A DNA stretch of 64,000 nucleotides, from the NCBI GenBank assembly GCA_016865505.2, contig AP025252.1, positions 4,154,001 to 4,218,000 of the forward strand, written 5' to 3'. The notes under the pieces were generated by a model, which was given only the letters and a program-made list of their open reading frames with translations, did no database searches and had not been told where the DNA came from. The position numbers were made by a program, and so were the translations under genes. Below, in pieces: positions 26,514 through 33,987 of the stretch (positions within the stretch are counted from its first letter, which is position 1; every line of letters begins with the position of its first letter). The DNA comes from Bryobacterales bacterium F-183. Lineage in GTDB: Bacteria; Acidobacteriota; Terriglobia; Bryobacterales; Bryobacteraceae.

Positions 26514-27563
26514 ATGAAACTCTCCCGTTCGATCTTCGTTACCGGCGCTGCCGTAGCCATCGCCGCCGCCGGAGCCGCCTGGTTCCTCGCTGGGCCACAA
26601 ACCACGCTCGCCAAAGACTCCGCCACCCCAGCCGTCGAAGCCGCTGCCGGTCAATCCGCCGTCGCTGGTGCGGGTCGCATCGAGCCTGCCTCGGAAGAGA
26701 TCCGCATCGGGTCGGAACTCGATGGGCGCCTCAAGCGCGTCGCCGTTGAAGAGGGCGACCGTGTCCAGGCTGGACAAGTTGTCGCCGAACTCGAAAATGG
26801 CGACTACATCGCTCGCGTCTCCTTGGCCAAGGCCAACATCGCCCAGCAGGAATCACTTATTGAACGCTTGGTGAACGGCTCCCGCAAGCAGGAACGCAGC
26901 GAATCCTCCGCGGCCGTACGCGAGGCGCAAGCCGTCGTCGACAACGCACGCGTCGAACGCGACCGCCGCCGTACCCTACTCGAACGTGGCGCCATTTCCC
27001 GTACCGAACTCGACACCGCGGAACGTGAATTCCGTGTCGCCCAGGCTCGTTTGGAAGCCGTAGAAGAACGCCGCGCCCTTGTCGACGACCAGACGCGCCC
27101 CGAAGATCTCACCCGCGCCCGTGCCGAACTCGATGCCGCCCGCGCCCGCCTCTACGAATCGGAAGCGATGCTCGCCAAGACCATCATTCGTTCACCCATC
27201 GCCGGCACCGTACTCCGCAAGAAGCTTAAAACCGGTGAAAGCGTATCCAACAATGGCTCCTCGCCGATCGTCACTCTCGGCGACACCTCACGCCTCCGGG
27301 TCCGCATGGATGTCGACGAAAACGACATCGCCCGCATCGCTGTCGGACGCTCCGCCTGGGTGATTGCTCCCGCCTACGGCGCAACCCGCAAGTTCACCGG
27401 CAAGGTCGTCGAAATCGGTCAGGCATTGGGTCGCAAGAACGTCCGCACCGACGAGCCGACCGAACGCGTCGACGTCAAAATCCTCGAAACGCTCATCGAA
27501 CTCGACCCCGGCCAGACCCTGCCCGTCGGTCTCCGCGTAGACGCATACATCGCACAGAAATAG
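26514..27563 (+). CDS. HlyD/DevB-type periplasmic adaptor (membrane-fusion) protein
   Basis: 349 residues. One N-terminal membrane anchor (IFVTGAAVAIAAAGAAWFLAG), a lipoyl half-motif (SELDGRLKRVAVEEGDRVQAGQVVAELE near 65-92), a long alpha-helical hairpin from about 105 to 225 rich in Arg, Glu and Ala, the second lipoyl half (IIRSPIAGTVLRKKLKTGESV near 223-243) and a beta-barrel end (ETLIELDPGQTLPVGLRVDAYI). It should bridge the inner-membrane ABC complex and the TolC-like protein encoded next. The DevB assignment rests on order with DevC and DevA. Confidence 0.92.
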   Translation: MKLSRSIFVTGAAVAIAAAGAAWFLAGPQTTLAKDSATPAVEAAAGQSAVAGAGRIEPASEEIRIGSELDGRLKRVAVEEGDRVQAGQVVAELENGDYIARVSLAKANIAQQESLIERLVNGSRKQERSESSAAVREAQAVVDNARVERDRRRTLLERGAISRTELDTAEREFRVAQARLEAVEERRALVDDQTRPEDLTRARAELDAARARLYESEAMLAKTIIRSPIAGTVLRKKLKTGESVSNNGSSPIVTLGDTSRLRVRMDVDENDIARIAVGRSAWVIAPAYGATRKFTGKVVEIGQALGRKNVRTDEPTERVDVKILETLIELDPGQTLPVGLRVDAYIAQK

Positions 27564-27570
27564 GCCCGCC

Positions 27571-28830
27571 ATGAGACTCCTACTCCCAGTAGTCGCAGGA
27601 CACGTGTGCCTGCTCATCGCCGCCAGCGCGCAGCCGCTCACCTTGAAGGAGGCAGTAGCCCGCATCGAGACCCTCAATCCCGATACGGCAACAGCCCGCC
27701 TGCAAGTGCTGGAACGCCAAGCCCAGGCGGAAGCCGTCAAGTCCGGCTACCAGCCCCAGGCGAACCTCACCGTCCAGACCGCGTACCAAACCAGCAATCT
27801 GCAAGGCATCGGCCTAGTCTTCCCGGGCTTCCCATCGCGCATCGGCGGCTTCCGTACCTTCAACGCCCGTCCCCAGGTCACGCAAACCGTTCTGGACCTC
27901 AGCCTGCTCTCCCAGATCCGCGCCGCCCGAGCCAACACCCGTGTGGCGGAAGCCCAACAGCGCACGGTACGCGACGATCTCGCTATTGCAGTCGTCACGT
28001 TGTATCTGCAGACCCTGCAAGCCGACAGCCGCATCGCCGCCTCCGACGCTCGGCTCCGCACCGCGGAAACCATCGTCACGCAGGCCAAAGATCGCGAATC
28101 GGTCGGCACCGGCAGCAAACTCGATGTCGCCCGCGCCGTCGAGCAACTGGAGAACGAACGCATCGTCCGTACCAACGCCGCCCGCGACGCTGCCGTACTA
28201 CGGACTCTGCTCGCCCAAGCCATCGGCACGGACCAGGCTCCCGCAGCGCTCGAGCGACCAGCCTTTGCGACGATCGCCGAACCGCAGACCCGTCCGGAAC
28301 TTCTAGTACTCGAAGAGCGTGCCCGCGCCGCCCAACTCGAAACCGAAGCGGCCCGCCGCCAGAAGTATCCCAAGATCTCCGCCTTCGCCGACTGGGGCGT
28401 CCTCGGTGCCGGACCTGACCGAGCCATCGGTACCTACACCGTGGGAGCGTCGTTTACCGTTCCACTCTGGACCGGACGCCGCATCGAAAACGAGATCGCC
28501 GCCGCACGCGTCCGCGAAGATCAAATTCGCGTGGACCAAAAACGGACCCAACTGCGCATTACTCAAGAGAGGACTGCTGCAGATGCAGAACTAACGGCCG
28601 CGCGCGACGCTTTCGCCGCATCCGTCCGGGCTGCTCAGGCATCCAAGGAAACGTTGGAACTCGCCACGCTCCGCTACCAGGGCGGCTTGGCATCCAGCGT
28701 AGACGTGCAGATTGCGCAGGGCGCGTTCGCCGTGTCAGAAGACCAGCGGATTCGTTCGGAGTATGAAGTAATGCTCGCGGAGGCCAAAGCAGCCAAAGCC
28801 AGCGGAAACATTCTAGCCGCAATCCGTTAA
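27571..28830 (+). CDS. TolC-family outer-membrane efflux protein
   Basis: 419 residues with a signal peptide ending SAQP near residue 18. Two repeated halves each carry long helices (ETLNPDTATARLQVLERQAQAEAVKSG and LRIT..AADAELTAARDAF-type) and beta strands, as in TolC channels. The second half includes KISAFADWGVLGAGPD and ASFTVPLWTGRRIENEI, a common family signature. It closes the permease-ATPase-adaptor-channel operon, 7 bp after the adaptor, so the operon encodes a complete envelope-spanning exporter. A strong hairpin begins 17 bp after its stop codon. Confidence 0.93.
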   Translation: MRLLLPVVAGHVCLLIAASAQPLTLKEAVARIETLNPDTATARLQVLERQAQAEAVKSGYQPQANLTVQTAYQTSNLQGIGLVFPGFPSRIGGFRTFNARPQVTQTVLDLSLLSQIRAARANTRVAEAQQRTVRDDLAIAVVTLYLQTLQADSRIAASDARLRTAETIVTQAKDRESVGTGSKLDVARAVEQLENERIVRTNAARDAAVLRTLLAQAIGTDQAPAALERPAFATIAEPQTRPELLVLEERARAAQLETEAARRQKYPKISAFADWGVLGAGPDRAIGTYTVGASFTVPLWTGRRIENEIAAARVREDQIRVDQKRTQLRITQERTAADAELTAARDAFAASVRAAQASKETLELATLRYQGGLASSVDVQIAQGAFAVSEDQRIRSEYEVMLAEAKAAKASGNILAAIR

Positions 28831-28846
28831 TTGTGAGCCACTTACG

Positions 28847-28873
28847 ACACCTGTGTCGTCTTGACACAGGTGT
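28847..28873. promoter_or_regulatory. 11-bp inverted repeat overlapping a promoter -35 box
   Basis: ACACCTGTGTC (28847-28857) and GACACAGGTGT (28863-28873) form a perfect 11-bp stem with a 5-nt loop. The right arm overlaps TTGACA (28861-28866), which with TATCCT (28885-28890, spacer 18) makes a good sigma-70 promoter for the peptidase gene at 29038. With no T run after it, it could serve both as end of the efflux operon and as operator. Confidence 0.65.
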
Positions 28874-28884
28874 GCGTCTTCCGC

Positions 28885-29037
28885 TATCCTGGGTATTCGT
28901 TTCAATCGCGTTGCGGCTTTGGGGACAACCCTTCCCGAGCAGGCACCTTGAAACGCGGGCTTGGCGGCCAGCGCCTGCGTTACCGGCACCGGTAGCGATT
29001 TCGCGGTCTCCGTCCGATACCTTCTAAGGAGAACCGG
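28885..29037 (+). other. About 140-nt leader of the M23 peptidase gene
   Basis: From the predicted promoter to the ATG at 29038 there is no gene. It contains a near-perfect inverted repeat CGTTACCGG/CCGGTAGCG (about 28978-28997) and ends in TCTCC, then CCTT, then AAGGAGA at the ribosome site, so pairing could hide the Shine-Dalgarno. A leader of this size before a cell-wall hydrolase gene invites comparison with the c-di-AMP riboswitch, but I could not match its consensus by eye. Confidence 0.35.
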
Positions 29038-29937
29038 ATGCGGCAAGGCTATTTCATTGTTGTATTAGCCCACTCGATTCACGGTAGACTTCGTAGAGTT
29101 CACATCCCCCATCAGTTCGTCTATGTCATTCTCGCGCTTGCGTTTTTCGGCGCGATCTCACTGTTCGGCATGGCATCCAGCTACATTCGGATGTCCTGGA
29201 AGGTTTCAAACTACAACGCCCTGCGCGACGAGATGAACACCCTCCGCGCCCGTTACCAGGACCTGCAGACGGAAGCCAAAGAGAAGGATCAAAATCTCGC
29301 CTCTCTTCAGTTGCTCGCCACCGAAGTCAGCTTCGCACTTGGCGTAAAGCGGCAGATTGAAGGCCCGGCCGATATGGCGTTTGAAGCGCCCCTCCTTCCC
29401 ACCTTTAAAGAGAGCCTCCAGCAGTACAACTTCCTCAAGTCCGCCAGCTTTTCCCGTACCCACCGTTCCTTTGCCAACCAGTTCATGAGCAACAACCGTC
29501 CCAGCCTCTGGCCGGTGAATGGTCGCATCAATAGCTCGTTTGGCCGCCGGTCCGATCCGTTCTCCGGTGAAGGTGCGTACCACCCGGGTATCGACCTCCA
29601 GGCCGCTCATGGCACCCCTGTACGAGCCACTGCCGACGGTGTGGTTCGAGGCGCGGAATGGATGGGAGCCTACGGCCAGGCCGTCATGATCGATCACGGC
29701 GGCGGCCTGCAAACCCTGTACGCTCACTTGTCGCGTTACTCCGTCATCGCTGGCCAGCCCATTCGCCGTGGCGAAGTCATCGGTTATTCGGGCAGCACCG
29801 GCCGCGCCTCTGGCGCCCACCTGCATTACGAAGTCCGCGTTGGTGGACACCCGGTCAACCCCTACACCTACTTGGCCGAATCGTCCCGCAACGTGCAGGT
29901 TGCGCAAAAGAAGGTTTCCTCCGAATTGCCGTTCTAA
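29038..29937 (+). CDS. Membrane-anchored M23 (LytM) peptidoglycan endopeptidase
   Basis: 299 residues with TAAGGAGA just before the ATG. One membrane helix (HQFVYVILALAFFGAISLFGMA, about 24-45) anchors the protein, followed by a coiled coil (NALRDEMNTLRARYQDLQTEAKEKD, about 60-95). The C-terminal peptidase domain (about 160-290) has the zinc ligands of active LytM enzymes: the HxxxD motif in AYHPGIDL, and HLHYEVRV with the HxH pair. It should cut peptide cross-links in peptidoglycan, facing the periplasm, as in other coiled-coil M23 proteins tied to cell division or shape. It ends with a strong terminator at 29962-29989. Confidence 0.94.
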   Translation: MRQGYFIVVLAHSIHGRLRRVHIPHQFVYVILALAFFGAISLFGMASSYIRMSWKVSNYNALRDEMNTLRARYQDLQTEAKEKDQNLASLQLLATEVSFALGVKRQIEGPADMAFEAPLLPTFKESLQQYNFLKSASFSRTHRSFANQFMSNNRPSLWPVNGRINSSFGRRSDPFSGEGAYHPGIDLQAAHGTPVRATADGVVRGAEWMGAYGQAVMIDHGGGLQTLYAHLSRYSVIAGQPIRRGEVIGYSGSTGRASGAHLHYEVRVGGHPVNPYTYLAESSRNVQVAQKKVSSELPF

Positions 29938-29961
29938 ACGGCGAATCAATTCTGATATATT

Positions 29962-29989
29962 GGGGCGGACTCTACAGTCCGCCCCTTTT
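29962..29989 (+). terminator. Rho-independent terminator of the M23 gene
   Basis: GGGGCGGACT (29962-29971), loop CTAC, AGTCCGCCCC (29976-29985) and TTTT: a perfect 10-bp GC-rich stem with a T run. An extended -10 like box (TGATATATT, 29953-29961) lies directly before it, and the next ATG is only 11 nt after it, so the hairpin may also sit at the 5' end of the next transcript. Confidence 0.85.
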
Positions 29990-29999
29990 GCGTCTGCTT

Positions 30000-31016
30000 A
30001 TGACTAAGTCCACCTATATCCGCCTGGCGCTGGCCGCCTCGGCCGTCCTCACCCTTACAGCCGCCTACCAACGCATCAACACCACGCGTTCGATGACCAC
30101 GGCTGCCAAGGAACTGCTCCGCGCCCTTACCCCCGAACAGCGCTCCAAGATCCAGTTCAAGTTCGACGACAAGGAACGCTTCACCTGGGACTTCCGTCCC
30201 GTGCCGCGCAACGGCCTGGCCGTACGCGAAATGCAGCCGTACCAGAAGCCTCTCGCGCATGCCTTGTTGAACGCCTCGCTCAGCCAGCAGGGCTACAACA
30301 AAGCCACCACCATCATGTCGCTCGAAGAAGTGCTACGCGTCCAGGAAAAGGACTCCGGCGAGCGTCGTAACCCCGAAAAATACTACTTCAGCATCTTCGG
30401 CGAACCGAGCGACACCGGCATGTGGGCACTCCGCGTCGACGGTCACCACCTGAGCGTCAACTTCACCATCGTTAACGGCAAAGTCACGGCCGCCCCCACC
30501 TTCTTCGGCTCCAACCCGCATGAGGTACGCGAGATCGCCGAACGCAAAGGCCTCCGCCCCCTCTCCCGTGAAGAGGACCTCGGCCGCGAACTCGTGATGT
30601 CCCTCACCCCGGATCAGTTGAAGATCGCGATCGTCGACCAGAAGGCCTACGCCGACATCCTGTCCGACAACAAGAACCCGGCCATGATCAAGGACTCGAA
30701 GCCCGGCCTCGCCGTCTCCAAGTTCAACGCCAAGCAGAAGGCCCTGCTCGATGAACTAGTTGCCGAGTACGCCAACAACGTACCGTCAGACCTCGCCGCC
30801 GCGCGCCTCGAGCAGTACAAGAAGATGGCCGGCCAAATCAACTTCGCCTGGGCCGGTGGCGTCAAGAAGGGCGAGTTCCACTACTACCGCATCCAGAGCC
30901 CCACGTTCCTCATCGAGTACGACAACACGCAGAATGAAGGCAACCACGTCCATTCCGTGTGGCGCGACTTCAAGAGCGACTTCGGCCTCGACCAGATCCC
31001 TGGCGGCAAGTTTTAA
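30000..31016 (+). CDS. DUF3500-family exported protein
   Basis: 338 residues from the ATG at 30000; the frame stays open far upstream, but that part is antisense-like and crosses the peptidase gene and its terminator. A signal peptide (STYIRLALAASAVLTLTAA) begins it. The body matches the DUF3500 family: KIQFKFDDKERFTWDFRPVPR near 41-60, GLAVREMQPYQKPLAHALL near 65, FSIFGEPSDTGMWALRVDGHH near 120-140, TAAPTFFGSNPHEV near 155 and HYYRIQSPTFLIEYDNTQNEGNHVHSVWRDF near the end. The function of the family is unknown; conserved His and Asp residues suggest an enzyme or binding protein. Confidence 0.9.
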   Translation: MTKSTYIRLALAASAVLTLTAAYQRINTTRSMTTAAKELLRALTPEQRSKIQFKFDDKERFTWDFRPVPRNGLAVREMQPYQKPLAHALLNASLSQQGYNKATTIMSLEEVLRVQEKDSGERRNPEKYYFSIFGEPSDTGMWALRVDGHHLSVNFTIVNGKVTAAPTFFGSNPHEVREIAERKGLRPLSREEDLGRELVMSLTPDQLKIAIVDQKAYADILSDNKNPAMIKDSKPGLAVSKFNAKQKALLDELVAEYANNVPSDLAAARLEQYKKMAGQINFAWAGGVKKGEFHYYRIQSPTFLIEYDNTQNEGNHVHSVWRDFKSDFGLDQIPGGKF

Positions 31017-31025
31017 GAACCCGAG

Positions 31026-31059
31026 TGCCCCCAGTGTAACGTCTGTTATGCTGGGGGCA
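31026..31059 (+). repeat. Inverted repeat with a start codon in its loop
   Basis: TGCCCCCAG (31026-31034) and CTGGGGGCA (31051-31059) form a perfect 9-bp stem with a 16-nt loop. The stop of the DUF3500 gene lies 10 nt before it, and the ATG at 31048 is the last codon of the loop. No T run follows. It may end the upstream transcript, or shut off the ATG so that the TTG at 31063 is used. Confidence 0.6.
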
Positions 31060-31062
31060 AGC

Positions 31063-32181
31063 TTGCTCAAATCCAGGCGGCAGTTTCTTACCAACACACT
31101 TCTCGCATCCGCGACGGTCGCACATCAGGCGACCGCCCAATCCCGCCGCACCCTCCCCGCGGAAGTCGCCCGCTTTGCCGATCCCATAACGGAATTCCCC
31201 GTCCTCCGCTTTACGGACCCAGCCATTTGCGACGCTCGCTTGCCCGCCGTTCACAACCGTTTCCTGGCCCGCCGCGGTAACTCGCTCCTGTACACTCGCG
31301 ACAAGAGCCTGGTCTGCCGTGTGGACACCAAGACCGGCGTATCCCAGGAACTTTGCGAAGCCAAAGGCATTGACCCGCTCACCCTCACTGCCACCGCCGA
31401 CGAGCGCGCCGCCTTCTGGATCGAGGAAAACCGCCGCGTCGTCCAAGGCACCCTCGGCTCCGGCCGTACCCGCACCGTTTACGAAGCACCGTCGGGCTGG
31501 GAGTTCGCCGGAGGCATGAGCGCGTCAGAAGACGGTCTCTTCGTCGCGCTGGTAGAACAGAACCCCAGTTCCGGCGCCTATCGCATTCGCCTCATCGCCA
31601 CTACCCGAGGCCTGCCCACCACGCCTGTCGAATCCCCCTCGGAACCTCTATCCACCCCAGTCATCCGGCCCAAGCGTGCTGGCTTTTTCTACATCCGCAA
31701 CCGCACCAATCTGTACCTCGCCACTTTCGACGGTGCTCGCAAGATCCGCCTCAAAACCCCGGAACCCGGCGCGGGACTAAGAAGCGCACACTGGTCGCTC
31801 GATGGGACAGCGGTCGATTATCTGTTCCAGGTGGAAGGCGCCAAGCTCCCCGGAATTCGCGAGATCCAGCCCGACACCAACACCGATGACCGCTTGATCG
31901 CGCCCACTTCCCAGTTCGCCGCCGTACATCGCAACGCAGACGCATCTGTCTTCGTAGGTGCCAGCGCCAGCAACGCCTCGCCCCATGTCCTGTTGCTGCT
32001 CCGCGCCACCAAACGCGAGTTCACCCTCGCCGAACACAAAGCGTCGGACCCGTCGCTTGTGACCCCCGTTTTCTCCTCCAACAGCCAGCGCATTTTCTTC
32101 CAGACGGACCGCGGCACCGGAGGCAACTGGGCGATCTACGGTATGCAGGTGGAAAAGATCGTAGAAGAGACAGACGGATAG
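31063..32181 (+). CDS. Tat-exported beta-propeller protein (oligogalacturonate-lyase-like)
   Basis: 372 residues from TTG 31063; ATG 31048 would add five residues but lies in the loop of a strong hairpin. Both starts keep a twin-arginine signal (KSRRQFLTNTLLASATVA). The rest reads as a WD40/TolB-like beta propeller of about seven blades: GNSLLYTRDKSLVCRVDTKTG, TADERAAFWIEENRRV, RAGFFYIRNRTNLYLATFDG, RSAHWSLDGTAVDYLFQ and NSQRIFFQTDRGTGGNWAIYGM. This pattern, with exported siting, resembles oligogalacturonate lyase-like propellers that act on pectin fragments, but the catalytic His and metal ligands cannot be assigned with certainty. Confidence 0.78.
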   Translation: MLKSRRQFLTNTLLASATVAHQATAQSRRTLPAEVARFADPITEFPVLRFTDPAICDARLPAVHNRFLARRGNSLLYTRDKSLVCRVDTKTGVSQELCEAKGIDPLTLTATADERAAFWIEENRRVVQGTLGSGRTRTVYEAPSGWEFAGGMSASEDGLFVALVEQNPSSGAYRIRLIATTRGLPTTPVESPSEPLSTPVIRPKRAGFFYIRNRTNLYLATFDGARKIRLKTPEPGAGLRSAHWSLDGTAVDYLFQVEGAKLPGIREIQPDTNTDDRLIAPTSQFAAVHRNADASVFVGASASNASPHVLLLLRATKREFTLAEHKASDPSLVTPVFSSNSQRIFFQTDRGTGGNWAIYGMQVEKIVEETDG

Positions 32182-32570
32182 CGGATCACTGCCGACTGCG
32201 CTGCAACTAGCCGCCTTTACAAACAACGGTCGATCCAATGCGATGGGGTACTAAGCCCGCACTCCGCAGAAGTACTTTACATCCCCTCAACGATATGTCC
32301 CCGATTACCGCAGGGTTCAACGTGGGGCACGACAAACTCCTCCAGAGGCTGGCGCTTTCAGTTCAACGACGATATCGTCATTACCGAACTGGGAGCCTTT
32401 ACCCCACACCCATTGGGACACACGTTCAGTGCAATGCTCTGGGACTTCTCTTCGCAGGCCAAGCTGGCTCAACTGAATTTCGTCAGCGATGGCAGCAACA
32501 ACTGGCATACGCGGTATTAACGCTTGGTGCTGCTGGCTTGCTGCTCTTCCGCCGCCGCCCGAACCGCTAA
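32182..32570 (+). pseudogene. Remnant of a PEP-CTERM surface protein
   Basis: Two pieces in different frames. One frame, open from the stop of the previous gene to TAA 32518-32520, encodes a DUF4082-like beta segment (GWRFQFNDDIVITELGAF, then AMLWDFSSQAKLAQLNFVS) but has no start codon. Another frame ends at 32570 with [21 protein letters not shown], which looks like the transmembrane and Arg-rich end of a PEP-CTERM sorting signal. The two are joined by a frameshift and most of a normal protein is missing. A complete ORF from 32238 exists in the second frame, but its first 80 residues look antisense-like. This is a decayed exosortase substrate. Confidence 0.55.
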
Positions 32571-33934
32571 AGGCCCAAACCCGGACCGGCCAGCGCGGAG
32601 GTTTTGAGCGTCCCATCGCGAATCACGAACAGCCCTGGAAACTTCTTCTTCCAGGGCTCGTTCGCCGCAGGCAGGTATTGCCGGGAGTTGGCCTCGATTC
32701 CAGAAACTCCCGGCACGTGTGACGCGATGCTTGCCGAATGGATCAACGACGCACCCGGGCACGTCAAATCCTGCACGCACAAAAACATCTTGTACTTCTG
32801 CCCCGCCGCCGCCATCAACATGGCCTGCGACTGGCCCTTGCAAGCCTTCAACGCGACCCCCGTGTACCCTAGATCGCGAGCCATCAGCAATGACTCCAGG
32901 TCTGTAAGTGACTCATCGATCACAACCGGCCGAAGCTTAGCCGCTTCGTGCATAACATTGGTACGATCTGCCTTCAAGTCCCGCTTCGTCGGCTGCTCAA
33001 TGTACTCGATCCGCTCAAACCCACGCGGCGTCTTCTCCTTCACCTGCCGCAAAAATCCCAGCAGATAATCGACATTCGGACATCGCTCGTTAAAGTCCAC
33101 ACAGTACTTCCAAGCCACATCCGGCCGCGTCTCCTGTGCGATTCGGTCAATGCCCACCACACGGTCGATATCCCAGTTCAAATCGTCGCCCTGCAGCTTG
33201 ATCTTGATGTGATGCAGCCCGTTGTACCGTATCCACTCTGGCAAGGTCTCCGGCAGTCCATCGCCCACCTTCTTCACGACATCCGCCGCGGTTAACGGAT
33301 CCGCCCCGCCAACAGAATGATACAGATTCACCGCCGCACGAGGCTTCCGCAGGACATACCGGTCCAGATACTCGCCCGCAAAATCCTTACCCAAATACGC
33401 CGACGAATCGCGACCCATCATCGCGGACCCGTAGGTGTCGTAACAGCTCACCCCGTGCAGCTTCCCAAAAGCATCATGAATCGCCGCATCAAAAGGACTC
33501 GCCGTCACCAGTACGGCCAACTTCGGAACTTCACCAGCAGCCTTCAGATACTCGGGCTCCAGCGTCGTATTGATGTCGATCGGGTGCCCGTATTCCCTAT
33601 ACTTCGCCGTAATCTCGCGGACCTTCGCCGCAAGCTCGCGCATCATCCCCAGAGTCTGGTCGTACGTCAGCGTGCGGGAAGGGAAGCTCCACACATTCCC
33701 CAGCGGCATCGACCCGACCCCGGTCGCTGATTTACCAGCCTTATTCTGAACCGTACACCGGACATTCAGCACCGTCGCGCGATCCACTGCCACGCCGCCA
33801 AACTTGTACGGCGCGCGATATCGAAAGTCCTCAAACTCCATCTGGACGTCCACAATCCGCACGCCTTCCGGACGTGCCTTTGCAAACATCGCCGCTCCTG
33901 CCAGTATTCCCATCGCCTCGCGCCGGTTTGTCAT
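32567..33934 (-). CDS. Tat-exported enolase-superfamily (mandelate racemase-like) enzyme
   Basis: 455 residues from ATG 33934; an upstream ATG at 33967 adds eleven residues before the signal. The signal is Tat-like ([17 protein letters not shown]). The capping domain follows ([21 protein letters not shown]), then the barrel: [18 protein letters not shown] near 240-257 (the KxK catalytic lysines, here IKIKL), VDFNERC near 287 (first metal Asp), YIEQPTKRD near 320 (metal Glu), VVIDESLTD near 347 (third metal Asp/Glu) and [13 protein letters not shown] near 370. The layout matches muconate-lactonizing/dipeptide-epimerase subgroups. An exported member suggests sugar-acid or peptide substrates outside the cytoplasm. 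Divergent from the TonB receptor gene by 53 bp. Confidence 0.87.
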   Translation of the reverse strand: MTNRREAMGILAGAAMFAKARPEGVRIVDVQMEFEDFRYRAPYKFGGVAVDRATVLNVRCTVQNKAGKSATGVGSMPLGNVWSFPSRTLTYDQTLGMMRELAAKVREITAKYREYGHPIDINTTLEPEYLKAAGEVPKLAVLVTASPFDAAIHDAFGKLHGVSCYDTYGSAMMGRDSSAYLGKDFAGEYLDRYVLRKPRAAVNLYHSVGGADPLTAADVVKKVGDGLPETLPEWIRYNGLHHIKIKLQGDDLNWDIDRVVGIDRIAQETRPDVAWKYCVDFNERCPNVDYLLGFLRQVKEKTPRGFERIEYIEQPTKRDLKADRTNVMHEAAKLRPVVIDESLTDLESLLMARDLGYTGVALKACKGQSQAMLMAAAGQKYKMFLCVQDLTCPGASLIHSASIASHVPGVSGIEANSRQYLPAANEPWKKKFPGLFVIRDGTLKTSALAGPGLGL

Positions 33935-33987
33935 GTCTGTGACCGATAATACCCTGAACAAATTCACCCCTGGCGGATTATTCTCAT

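Noticed and set aside
28891-29037. c-di-AMP (ydaO) riboswitch before the M23 gene
   Set aside because: Size and downstream gene fit, but I could not find the conserved core sequences; kept only as a structured-leader candidate.
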